Assembly (NCBI GenBank): GCA_942492025.1
Contig: CALODJ010000012.1
Coordinates: 248,001 to 312,000 of the forward strand
Direction: 5' to 3'
Source: JABDQW01 sp942492025
GTDB lineage: Bacteria; Pseudomonadota; Gammaproteobacteria; SZUA-229
DNA: 64,000 bases
In this document: positions 1-9,490 of the stretch, one piece after another
Numbering within the stretch: position 1 is the stretch's first letter
How the letters are laid out: the number at the start of each line of letters is the position of its first letter
Translations under genes and position numbers: made by a program
The notes under the pieces: model-generated
The model's input: the letters and a program-made list of their open reading frames with translations, nothing else
The model's database searches: none
Told to the model about the DNA's origin: nothing

Positions 1-1
1 T

Positions 2-3000
2 GACTTAACGGCAGCTGACGATAGCGCCACTGGTGATGAAGATACTACCATCAGCTCGAGTGTTGCCATCAATGACAGCACCAGTTCGGGCGGTGTATTG
101 GCCTATGCGGTCGATACCGGCGTCAGTAATGGCAGCCTGATATTCAACAGCGATGGTAGCTATGACTACACACCAAACGCCAATTTCAGTGGCACGGACA
201 GCTTTACCTACACGGTTACGGATGCCGCTTCTGGTGAAACATCCACGCAGACGGTTACGCTGACGGTCAACCCGGTCGTTGACCTGACGGCAGCCGATGA
301 TGTAGCCAGCGGGGATGAAGATACCACCATCAGCGCAAGTGTTGCCATCAATGACAGCACCACTTCAGGTGGCGTGTTGACCTATGCCGTCGATACCGGC
401 GTGACCAACGGCAGCCTGGTGTTCAACAGCGACGGTAGCTACGACTACACGCCAAACGCCAACTTCGTTGGTACCGATAGCTTTACCTACACGGTTACGG
501 ATGCTGGTTCGGGTGAAAGCAGCATACAGACGGTGACCTTGACGATCAACCCAGTCACAGACTTGAATGCAGCTGATGATGCCGCCACTGGTGATGAAGA
601 TACCACCATCAGTAGTACTGTTGCAGCAAATGACAGCACCACCTCAGGTGGTGTACTGAGCTATGCGGTGGATACCGGCGTCAGTAATGGCAGCCTGGTG
701 TTCAACAGCGACGGCAGCTATGATTACACACCAAATGCCAACTTTAACGGTACGGATAGCTTCACGTACACCGTCACGGATGCGTCCAGTGGTGAGAGCC
801 TGACGCAGACCGTCAGTCTTACTGTCAATCCGGTCACAGATCTAGCGGCTAACGATGACATGGCTAGTGGTGCAGAAGATACCACCATCAGCAGTAGCGT
901 TGCGACCAATGACAGTACAACTTCAGGTGGTGTACTAACCTATGCGGTGGATACCGGCGTGACGAATGGAAGCCTGGTGTTCAACAGCGACGGTAGCTAC
1001 GATTACACCCCGAATGCCAACTTCAGCGGCACGGACAGCTTCACGTACACAGTGACCGATGCGGCTTCGGGTGAGTCTTCTACACAGACCGTATCACTTA
1101 CCGTAAATCCAGTAACTGACCTTTCTGCTGCCGATGATGTGGCCAGCGGGGATGAAGATACCACCATCAGCAGCAGTGTTGCCAGTAACGACAGCACCAG
1201 TTCGGGTGGTGTATTGACTTATGCCGTCGATACGGGTGTGACCAACGGCAGCCTGGTGTTCAACAACGATGGCAGCTACGACTACACGCCAAACGCCAAC
1301 TTCAGCGGTACGGATAGCTTCACGTACACCGTGACGGATGCGGCCAGTGGTGAGAGTCTGACCCAGACAGTCAGTCTTACTGTCAATCCGGTCACAGATC
1401 TGGTGGCTAACGATGATGTTGCCACGGGTGGCGAAGATACCACCATCAGCAGTACTGTTGCCGCAAATGACAGCACCACTTCGGGTGGTGTACTGACCTA
1501 TGCCGTCGATACCGGCGTCAGTAATGGCAGCCTGGTGTTCAATAGCGACGGTAGCTACGACTACACCCCGAATGCCAACTTCAGCGGCACGGACAGCTTC
1601 ACGTACACAGTGACCGATGCGGCTTCGGGTGAAAGCAGCACACAGACGGTGTCCCTGACAGTCAATCCGGTCACAGACCTGAATGCAGCTGATGATGCCG
1701 CCACTGGTGATGAAGATACCACCATCAGCTCGAGTGTTGCCAGTAATGACAGCACCAGTTCGGGTGGTGTACTGACCTATGCCGTCGATACCGGCGTCAG
1801 TAATGGCAGCTTGGTGTTCAACAGCGACGGTAGCTATGACTACACTCCGAACGCCAACTTCGTTGGTACCGATAGCTTTACTTACTCAGTCACGGACGCG
1901 GCTTCGGGTGAAAGCAGCACACAGACGGTGTCCCTGACAGTCAATCCGGTCACAGACCTGAATGCAGCTGATGATGCCGCCACTGGTGATGAAGATACCA
2001 CCATCAGCTCGAGTGTTGCCAGTAATGACAGCACCACCTCGGGCGGTGTACTGACCTATGCGGTCGATACCGGCGTGACGAATGGTAGTCTGGTGTTCAA
2101 TAGTGACGGTAGCTACGACTACACGCCAAACGCCAACTTCAATGGCACGGACAGCTTTACCTACACAGTGACCGATGCGGCTTCGGGTGAGTCTTCTACT
2201 CAGGCCGTATCGCTTACCGTAAATCCAGTAACTGACCTTTCTGCAGCTGATGATGCCGCCACTGGTGATGAAGATACCACCATCAGTAGTACTGTTGCAG
2301 CAAATGACAGCACCAGTTCGGGTGGTGTACTGACCTATGCGGTCGATACCGGCGTGACGAATGGTAGTCTGGTGTTCAACAGCGACGGTAGCTATGATTA
2401 CACACCAAATGTCAACTTTAACGGTACGGATAGCTTCACGTACACCGTCACGGATGCGTCCAGTGGTGAGAGCCTGACGCAGACCGTCAGTCTTACTGTC
2501 AATCCGGTCACAGATCTGGTGGCTAACGATGATGTTGCCACGGGTGGCGAAGATACCACCATCAGCAGTACTGTTGCCGCAAATGACAGCACCACTTCGG
2601 GTGGTGTACTGACCTATGCCGTCGATACCGGCGTCAGTAATGGCAGCCTGGTGTTCAATAGCGACGGTAGCTACGACTACACCCCGAATGCCAACTTCAG
2701 CGGCACGGACAGCTTCACGTACACAGTGACCGATGCGGCTTCGGGTGAAAGCAGCACACAGACGGTGTCCCTGACAGTCAATCCGGTCACAGACCTGAAT
2801 GCAGCTGATGATGCCGCCACTGGTGATGAAGATACCACCATCAGCTCGAGTGTTGCCAGTAATGACAGCACCACTTCGGGTGGTGTACTGACCTATGCCG
2901 TCGATACCGGCGTCAGTAATGGCAGCTTGGTGTTCAACAGCGACGGTAGCTATGACTACACTCCGAACGCCAACTTCGTTGGTACCGATAGCTTTACTTA

Positions 3001-6000
3001 CTCAGTCACGGACGCGGCTTCGGGTGAAAGCAGCACACAGACGGTGTCCCTGACAGTCAATCCGGTCACAGACCTGAATGCAGCTGATGATGCCGCCACT
3101 GGTGATGAAGATACCACCATCAGTAGTACTGTTGCAGCAAATGACAGCACCACCTCGGGTGGTGTATTGACTTATGCCGTGGATACTGGTGTGACCAACG
3201 GCAGCCTGTTGTTCAACAGCGATGGTAGCTACGACTACACCCCGAATGCCAACTTCAGTGGCACGGACAGCTTTACCTATACAGTGACCGACGCTGCATC
3301 CGGTGAAACTTCCACGCAGACGGTTACGCTATCGATAAACTCTGTCAATGACTTAACGGCAGCTGACGATAGCGCCACTGGTGATGAAGATACTACCATC
3401 AGCTCGAGTGTTGCCATCAATGACAGCACCAGTTCGGGTGGTGTATTGACCTATGCGGTCGATACCAGCGTCAGTAATGGCAGCCTGGTGTTCAACAGCG
3501 ACGGTAGTTACGATTACACGCCAAACGCCAACTTCGTTGGTACCGATAGTTTTACCTATACGGTAACGGATGCTGATTCGGGTGAAAGCAACATACAGAC
3601 GGTGACCTTGACGATCAACCCGGTCACAGATCTGAGTGCAGCTGATGATGTCGCCACTGGTGATGAAGATACCACCATCAGCGCAAGTGTTGCCATCAAT
3701 GACAGCACCACTTCAGGTGGCGTGCTGACCTATGCTATCGACACCGGTGTCTCCAACGGTAGCCTGGTGTTTAACAGCGACGGTAGCTACGACTACACGC
3801 CAAACGCTAATTTCAGCGGAACCGACAGCTTTACTTACACGGTAACGGATGCCGATTCGGGTGAGTCTTCTACACAGACCGTATCACTTACCGTAAATTC
3901 AGTAACTGATCTTTCTGCAGCCGATGATGTAGCCAGCGGGGATGAAGACACGACCATCAGCTCGAGTGTTGCCAGTAATGACAGCACCACCTCGGGCGGT
4001 GTACTGACCTATGCGGTCGATACCGGCGTCAGTAATGGCAGCTTGGTGTTCAACAGCGACGGTAGCTATGACTACACTCCGAACGCCAACTTCGTTGGTA
4101 CCGATAGCTTTACTTACTCAGTCACGGACGCGGCTTCGGGTGAAAGCAGCACACAGACGGTGTCCCTGACAGTCAATCCGGTCACAGACCTGAATGCAGC
4201 TGATGATGCCGCCACTGGTGATGAAGATACCACCATCAGCTCGAGTGTTGCCAGTAATGACAGCACCACCTCGGGCGGTGTACTGACCTATGCGGTCGAT
4301 ACCGGCGTGACGAATGGTAGTCTGGTGTTCAATAGTGACGGTAGCTACGACTACACGCCAAACGCCAACTTCGTTGGTACCGATAGCTTTACCTACACGG
4401 TTACGGATGCTGGTTCGGGTGAAAGCAGCATACAGACGGTGACCTTGACGATCAACCCGGTCACAGACTTGAATGCAGCTGATGATGCCGCCACTGGTGA
4501 TGAAGATACCACCATCAGTAGTAGCGTTGCGACCAATGACAGTACAACTTCAGGTGGTGTACTAACCTATGTGGTGGATACCGGCGTGACGAATGGTAGT
4601 CTGGTGTTCAATAGTGACGGTAGCTACGACTACACGCCAAACGCCAACTTCGTTGGTACCGATAGCTTTACCTACACGGTAACGGATGCTGATTCGGGTG
4701 AGTCTTCTACACAGACCGTATCGCTTACCGTAAATCCAGTAACTGACCTTTCTGCAGCTGATGATGCCGCCACTGGTGATGAAGATACCACCATCAGCAG
4801 TACTGTTGCAGCAAATGACAGCACCACCTCAGGTGGTGTACTGAGCTATGCGGTGGATACCGGCGTGGCCAACGGCAGCCTGGTGTTCAACAGCGATGGT
4901 AGCTATGACTACACTCCGAACACCAATTTCAGCGGTACCGACAGCTTTACTTACACGGTAACGGATGCCGATTCGGGTGAGTATTCTACTCAGACCGTAT
5001 CACTTACCGTAAATCCAGGAACTGACCTTTCTGCTGCCGATGATGTGGCCAGCGGTAATGAAGATACCACGATTAACAGCACTGTTGCTGCAAATGACAG
5101 CACCAGTTCGGGTGGTGTATTGACTTATGCGGTGGATACGGGCGTGACCAACGGTAGCCTGGTGTTCAACAGCGATGGCAGCTACGATTACACCCCGAAC
5201 GCCAATTTCAGTGGCACGGACAGCTTTACCTATACAGTGACCGATGCGGCCAGTGGTGAGAGCCTGACGCAGACCGTCAGTCTGACCATAAACCCGGTGA
5301 CTGATTTGACGGCAGCCGATGACGCGGCTAGTGGTGCAGAAGATACCACCATCAGCAGTACTGTTGCAGCAAATGACAGCACCAGTTCGGGCGGTGTATT
5401 GACCTATGCGGTGGATACCGGCGTGACGAATGGTAGCCTGGTATTCAACAGCGATGGCAGCTACGATTACACGCCAAACGCCAATTTCAGTGGCACGGAC
5501 AGCTTTACCTATACAGTGACCGATGCGGCCAGTGGTGAGAGCCTGACCCAGACAGTCAGTCTTACTGTCAATCCGGTCACAGACCTGAATGCAGCCGATG
5601 ATGTAGCCAGCGGGGATGAAGATACCACCATCAGCAGTACTGTTGCAGCAAATGACAGCACCACCTCAGGTGGTGTACTGAGCTATGCGGTGGATACCGG
5701 CGTCAGTAATGGCAGCCTGGTGTTCAACAGCGACGGCAGCTACGACTACACGCCAAACGCCAATTTCAGTGGCACGGACAGCTTTACCTATACCGTCACG
5801 GATGCGGCCAGTGGTGAGAGCCTGACCCAGACAGTCAGTCTTACTGTCAATCCGGTCACAGACCTGAATGCAGCCGATGATGTAGCCAGCGGGGATGAAG
5901 ATACCACCATCAGCAGTACTGTTGCAGCAAATGACAGCACCACCTCAGGTGGTGTACTGAGCTATGCGGTGGATACCGGCGTCAGTAATGGCAGCCTGGT

Positions 6001-9000
6001 GTTCAACAGCGACGGCAGCTACGACTACACGCCAAACGCCAATTTCAGTGGCACGGACAGCTTTACCTATACCGTCACGGATGCGGCCAGTGGTGAGAGC
6101 CTGACCCAGACAGTCAGTCTTACTGTCAATCCGGTCACAGACCTGAATGCAGCCGATGATGTAGCCAGCGGGGATGAAGATACCACCATCAGCAGTACTG
6201 TTGCGACCAATGACAGCACCAGTTCAGGTGGCGTGCTGACCTATGCTATCGACACCGGTGTCTCCAACGGTAGCCTGGTATTCAACAGCGATGGCAGCTA
6301 CGACTACACCCCAAATGCCAACTTCGTTGGTACCGATAGCTTTACCTATACGGTTACGGATGCAGATTCAGGTGAGTCTTCTACACAGACCGTATCACTT
6401 ACCGTAAATCCAGTAACTGACCTTTCTGCTGCCGATGATGTGGCCAGCGGGGATGAAGACACGACCATCAGCTCGAGTGTTGCCAGTAATGACAACACCG
6501 CCTCGGGCGGTGTATTGACCTATGCGGTCGATACCGGCGTCAGTAATGGTAGCCTGGTATTCAACAGTGATGGTAGCTATGATTACACACCAAATGCCAA
6601 CTTTAACGGTACGGATAGCTTCACGTACACCGTCACGGATGCGTCCAGTGGTGAGAGCCTGACGCAGACCGTCAGTCTGACCATAAACCCGGTGACTGAT
6701 TTGACGGCAGCCGATGATGTAGCCAGCGGGGATGAAGATACCACCATCAGCAGTAGCGTTGCCATCAATGACAGCACCACTTCAGGTGGCGTGCTGACCT
6801 ATGCTATCGACACCGGTGTCTCCAACGGCAGCCTGGTGTTCAACAGCGACGGTAGCTACGTCTACACCCCGAACGCGAACTTCAGCGGTACGGACAGCTT
6901 TACCTACACAGTGACCGATGCGGCTTCGGGTGAGTCTTCTACTCAGACCGTATCACTTACCGTAAATCCAGTAACTGATCTTTCTGCTGCCGATGATGTG
7001 GCCAGCGGTAATGAAGATACCACGATTAACAGCACTGTTGCTGCGAACGACAGCACCACCTCGGGTGGTGTACTGACCTATGCCGTCGATACCGGCGTGA
7101 CGAATGGCAGCCTGGTGTTCAACAGCGATGGCAGCTACGACTACACCCCAAATGCCAACTTCGTTGGTACCGATAGCTTTACCTATACGGTTACGGATGC
7201 AGATTCAGGTGAGTCTTCTACTCAGACCGTATCGCTTACCGTAAATCCAGTAACTGATCTTTCTGCAGCCGATGATGTAGTCAGTGGTGATGAAGATACC
7301 ACCATCAGCGCAAGTGTTGCCAGTAACGATAATACCACTTCAGGTGGCGTGCTGACCTATGCCGTCGATACCGGTGTGACCAACGGCAGCCTGGTATTCA
7401 ACAGCGACGGTAGCTACGACTACACCCCGAATGCCAACTTCAATGGCACGGATAGCTTTACCTATACCGTGACCGACGCTGCATCCGGTGAAACTTCCAC
7501 GCAGACGGTTACGCTAACGATAAACTCTGTCAATGACTTAACGGCAGCCGATGATGTGGCCAGCGAGGATGAAGATACCACCATCAGCAGTACTGTTGTC
7601 GCAAATGACAGCACCACCTCGGGCGGTGTATTGACCTATGCGGTGGAGACGGGTGTCTCTAACGGCAGCCTGGTGTTCAACAGCGACGGTAGCTACGACT
7701 ACACGCCAAACGCCAACTTCGTTGGTACCGATAGCTTTACCTATACGGTAACGGATGCTGATTCGGGTGAGTCTTCTACGCAGACCGTATCACTTACCGT
7801 AAATCCAGTAACTGACCTTTCTGCTGCCGATGATGTGGCCAGCGGTAATGAAGATACCACCATCAGCGCAAGTGTTGCCAGTAACGATAATACCACTTCA
7901 GGTGGCGTGCTGAGCTATGCCGTCGATACCGGCGTCAGTAATGGCAGCCTGGTGTTCAATAGCGACGGTAGCTACGACTACACCCCGAATGCCAACTTCA
8001 ATGGCACGGATAGCTTTACCTATACCGTGACCGACGCTGCATCCGGTGAAACTTCCACGCAGACGGTTACGCTAACGATAAACTCTGTCAATGACTTAAC
8101 GGCAGCCGATGATGTGGCCAGCGGGGATGAAGATACCACCATCAGTAGTACTGTTGCGGCAAATGACAGCACCACCTCGGGCGGTGTATTGACCTATGCG
8201 GTCGATGCCGGCGTGACTAATGGCAGCCTGGTATTCAACAGCGACGGTAGTTACGATTACACGCCAAACGCCAACTTCAGCGGCACGGACAGCTTTACCT
8301 ATACAGTGACCGATGCGGCTTCGGGTGAGTCTTCTACACAGACCGTATCACTTACCGTAAATCCAGTAACTGACCTTTCTGCTGCCGATGATGTGGCCAG
8401 CGGTAATGAAGATACCACGATTAACAGCACTGTTGCTGCGAACGACAGCACCAGTTCGGGCGGTGTACTGACCTATGCGGTGGATACCGGCGTGACGAAT
8501 GGTAGCCTGGTATTCAACAGTGATGGTAGCTACGACTACACCCCGAATGCCAACTTCAACGGTACGGATAGCTTTACGTACACCGTGACGGATGCAGCCA
8601 GTGGTGAGAGCCTGATCCAGACCGTCAGTCTTACTGTCAATCCGGTCACAGATCTGGTGGCTAACGATGATGTTGCCACGGGTGACGAAGATACCACCAT
8701 CAGCAGTACTGTTGTCGCAAATGACAGCACCACCTCGGGCGGTGTATTGACCTATGCGGTCGATACCGGCGTCAGTAATGGCAGCTTGGTGTTCAACAGC
8801 GACGGTAGCTATGACTACACGCCGAACGCCAACTTCGTTGGTACCGATAGCTTTACCTACTCAGTCACGGATGCGGCTTCGGGTGAAAGCAGCACACAGA
8901 CGGTGTCCCTGACAGTCAATCCGGTCACAGACCTGAATGCAGCTGATGATGCCGCCACTGGTGATGAAGATACCACCATCAGCAGTAGCGTTGCGACCAA

Positions 9001-9490
9001 TGACAGCACCACTTCAGGTGGCGTGCTGAGCTATGCTATCGACACCGGTGTCTCCAACGGTAGCCTGGTGTTCAACAGCGATGGTAGTTACGACTACACT
9101 TCGAATGCCAACTTCAGCGGCACGGACAGCTTCACGTACACAGTGACCGACGCTGCATCCGGTGAAACTTCCACGCAGACGGTTACGCTATCGATAATCT
9201 CTGTCAATGACTTAACGGCAGATGACGATAGCGCCACTGGTGATGAAGATACTACCATCAGCTCGAGTGTTGCCATCAATGACAGCACCAGTTCGGGTGG
9301 TGTATTGACCTATGCGGTCGATACCAGCGTCAGTAATGGCAGCCTGGTGTTCAACAGCGACGGTAGTTACGATTACACGCCAAACGCCAACTTCAGTGGT
9401 ACCGATAGTTTCACCTATACGGTAACGGATGCTGATTCGGGTGAAAGCATCCACGCAGACGGTTACGCTGACGGTCAACCCGGTTGTTGA
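2..9490 (+). CDS. Giant RTX adhesin, repeat-region fragment (5' end outside window, frameshifted 3' end)
   Basis: The reading frame is open from base 2, so the true start lies upstream. The product is about 34 tandem copies of a 93-residue (279-bp) cadherin/VCBS-like domain; each copy has an ADD-x-GDEDTTI entry, a GVLTYAVDTGV strand, an NSDGSYDYTPNANF core, a GTDSFTYTVTDA strand and a TVNPVTDL linker. Such beta-sandwich arrays form the stalk of large type I secreted surface adhesins (LapA/BapA class), acting in surface attachment and biofilm. The frame ends at a TGA 14 codons after a +1 insertion near 9447; the natural continuation lies in the frame of the next entry. As it stands this half lacks the C-terminal secretion signal, so it could not be exported by a type I system. 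It is either a truncated gene or half of one gene with an assembly error. No secretion genes (LapBCE type) lie in the window. Confidence 0.85.
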   Translation, partial: DLTAADDSATGDEDTTISSSVAINDSTSSGGVLAYAVDTGVSNGSLIFNSDGSYDYTPNANFSGTDSFTYTVTDAASGETSTQTVTLTVNPVVDLTAADDVASGDEDTTISASVAINDSTTSGGVLTYAVDTGVTNGSLVFNSDGSYDYTPNANFVGTDSFTYTVTDAGSGESSIQTVTLTINPVTDLNAADDAATGDEDTTISSTVAANDSTTSGGVLSYAVDTGVSNGSLVFNSDGSYDYTPNANFNGTDSFTYTVTDASSGESLTQTVSLTVNPVTDLAANDDMASGAEDTTISSSVATNDSTTSGGVLTYAVDTGVTNGSLVFNSDGSYDYTPNANFSGTDSFTYTVTDAASGESSTQTVSLTVNPVTDLSAADDVASGDEDTTISSSVASNDSTSSGGVLTYAVDTGVTNGSLVFNNDGSYDYTPNANFSGTDSFTYTVTDAASGESLTQTVSLTVNPVTDLVANDDVATGGEDTTISSTVAANDSTTSGGVLTYAVDTGVSNGSLVFNSDGSYDYTPNANFSGTDSFTYTVTDAASGESSTQTVSLTVNPVTDLNAADDAATGDEDTTISSSVASNDSTSSGGVLTYAVDTGVSNGSLVFNSDGSYDYTPNANFVGTDSFTYSVTDAASGESSTQTVSLTVNPVTDLNAADDAATGDEDTTISSSVASNDSTTSGGVLTYAVDTGVTNGSLVFNSDGSYDYTPNANFNGTDSFTYTVTDAASGESSTQAVSLTVNPVTDLSAADDAATGDEDTTISSTVAANDSTSSGGVLTYAVDTGVTNGSLVFNSDGSYDYTPNVNFNGTDSFTYTVTDASSGESLTQTVSLTVNPVTDLVANDDVATGGEDTTISSTVAANDSTTSGGVLTYAVDTGVSNGSLVFNSDGSYDYTPNANFSGTDSFTYTVTDAASGESSTQTVSLTVNPVTDLNAADDAATGDEDTTISSSVASNDSTTSGGVLTYAVDTGVSNGSLVFNSDGSYDYTPNANFVGTDSFTYSVTDAASGESSTQTVSLTVNPVTDLNAADDAATGDEDTTISSTVAANDSTTSGGVLTYAVDTGVTNGSLLFNSDGSYDYTPNANFSGTDSFTYTVTDAASGETSTQTVTLSINSVNDLTAADDSATGDEDTTISSSVAINDSTSSGGVLTYAVDTSVSNGSLVFNSDGSYDYTPNANFVGTDSFTYTVTDADSGESNIQTVTLTINPVTDLSAADDVATGDEDTTISASVAINDSTTSGGVLTYAIDTGVSNGSLVFNSDGSYDYTPNANFSGTDSFTYTVTDADSGESSTQTVSLTVNSVTDLSAADDVASGDEDTTISSSVASNDSTTSGGVLTYAVDTGVSNGSLVFNSDGSYDYTPNANFVGTDSFTYSVTDAASGESSTQTVSLTVNPVTDLNAADDAATGDEDTTISSSVASNDSTTSGGVLTYAVDTGVTNGSLVFNSDGSYDYTPNANFVGTDSFTYTVTDAGSGESSIQTVTLTINPVTDLNAADDAATGDEDTTISSSVATNDSTTSGGVLTYVVDTGVTNGSLVFNSDGSYDYTPNANFVGTDSFTYTVTDADSGESSTQTVSLTVNPVTDLSAADDAATGDEDTTISSTVAANDSTTSGGVLSYAVDTGVANGSLVFNSDGSYDYTPNTNFSGTDSFTYTVTDADSGEYSTQTVSLTVNPGTDLSAADDVASGNEDTTINSTVAANDSTSSGGVLTYAVDTGVTNGSLVFNSDGSYDYTPNANFSGTDSFTYTVTDAASGESLTQTVSLTINPVTDLTAADDAASGAEDTTISSTVAANDSTSSGGVLTYAVDTGVTNGSLVFNSDGSYDYTPNANFSGTDSFTYTVTDAASGESLTQTVSLTVNPVTDLNAADDVASGDEDTTISSTVAANDSTTSGGVLSYAVDTGVSNGSLVFNSDGSYDYTPNANFSGTDSFTYTVTDAASGESLTQTVSLTVNPVTDLNAADDVASGDEDTTISSTVAANDSTTSGGVLSYAVDTGVSNGSLVFNSDGSYDYTPNANFSGTDSFTYTVTDAASGESLTQTVSLTVNPVTDLNAADDVASGDEDTTISSTVATNDSTSSGGVLTYAIDTGVSNGSLVFNSDGSYDYTPNANFVGTDSFTYTVTDADSGESSTQTVSLTVNPVTDLSAADDVASGDEDTTISSSVASNDNTASGGVLTYAVDTGVSNGSLVFNSDGSYDYTPNANFNGTDSFTYTVTDASSGESLTQTVSLTINPVTDLTAADDVASGDEDTTISSSVAINDSTTSGGVLTYAIDTGVSNGSLVFNSDGSYVYTPNANFSGTDSFTYTVTDAASGESSTQTVSLTVNPVTDLSAADDVASGNEDTTINSTVAANDSTTSGGVLTYAVDTGVTNGSLVFNSDGSYDYTPNANFVGTDSFTYTVTDADSGESSTQTVSLTVNPVTDLSAADDVVSGDEDTTISASVASNDNTTSGGVLTYAVDTGVTNGSLVFNSDGSYDYTPNANFNGTDSFTYTVTDAASGETSTQTVTLTINSVNDLTAADDVASEDEDTTISSTVVANDSTTSGGVLTYAVETGVSNGSLVFNSDGSYDYTPNANFVGTDSFTYTVTDADSGESSTQTVSLTVNPVTDLSAADDVASGNEDTTISASVASNDNTTSGGVLSYAVDTGVSNGSLVFNSDGSYDYTPNANFNGTDSFTYTVTDAASGETSTQTVTLTINSVNDLTAADDVASGDEDTTISSTVAANDSTTSGGVLTYAVDAGVTNGSLVFNSDGSYDYTPNANFSGTDSFTYTVTDAASGESSTQTVSLTVNPVTDLSAADDVASGNEDTTINSTVAANDSTSSGGVLTYAVDTGVTNGSLVFNSDGSYDYTPNANFNGTDSFTYTVTDAASGESLIQTVSLTVNPVTDLVANDDVATGDEDTTISSTVVANDSTTSGGVLTYAVDTGVSNGSLVFNSDGSYDYTPNANFVGTDSFTYSVTDAASGESSTQTVSLTVNPVTDLNAADDAATGDEDTTISSSVATNDSTTSGGVLSYAIDTGVSNGSLVFNSDGSYDYTSNANFSGTDSFTYTVTDAASGETSTQTVTLSIISVNDLTADDDSATGDEDTTISSSVAINDSTSSGGVLTYAVDTSVSNGSLVFNSDGSYDYTPNANFSGTDSFTYTVTDADSGESIHADGYADGQPGC

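Noticed and set aside
9430..9460. Programmed +1 ribosomal frameshifting
   Set aside because: No slippery codon, rare-codon pause or stimulatory structure is evident, and the site coincides with a template switch.
9429..9490. Independent start for the second adhesin frame at the Met at 9429
   Set aside because: It lies within the repeat in the shifted frame, encodes nonsense up to the junction and has no ribosome site.
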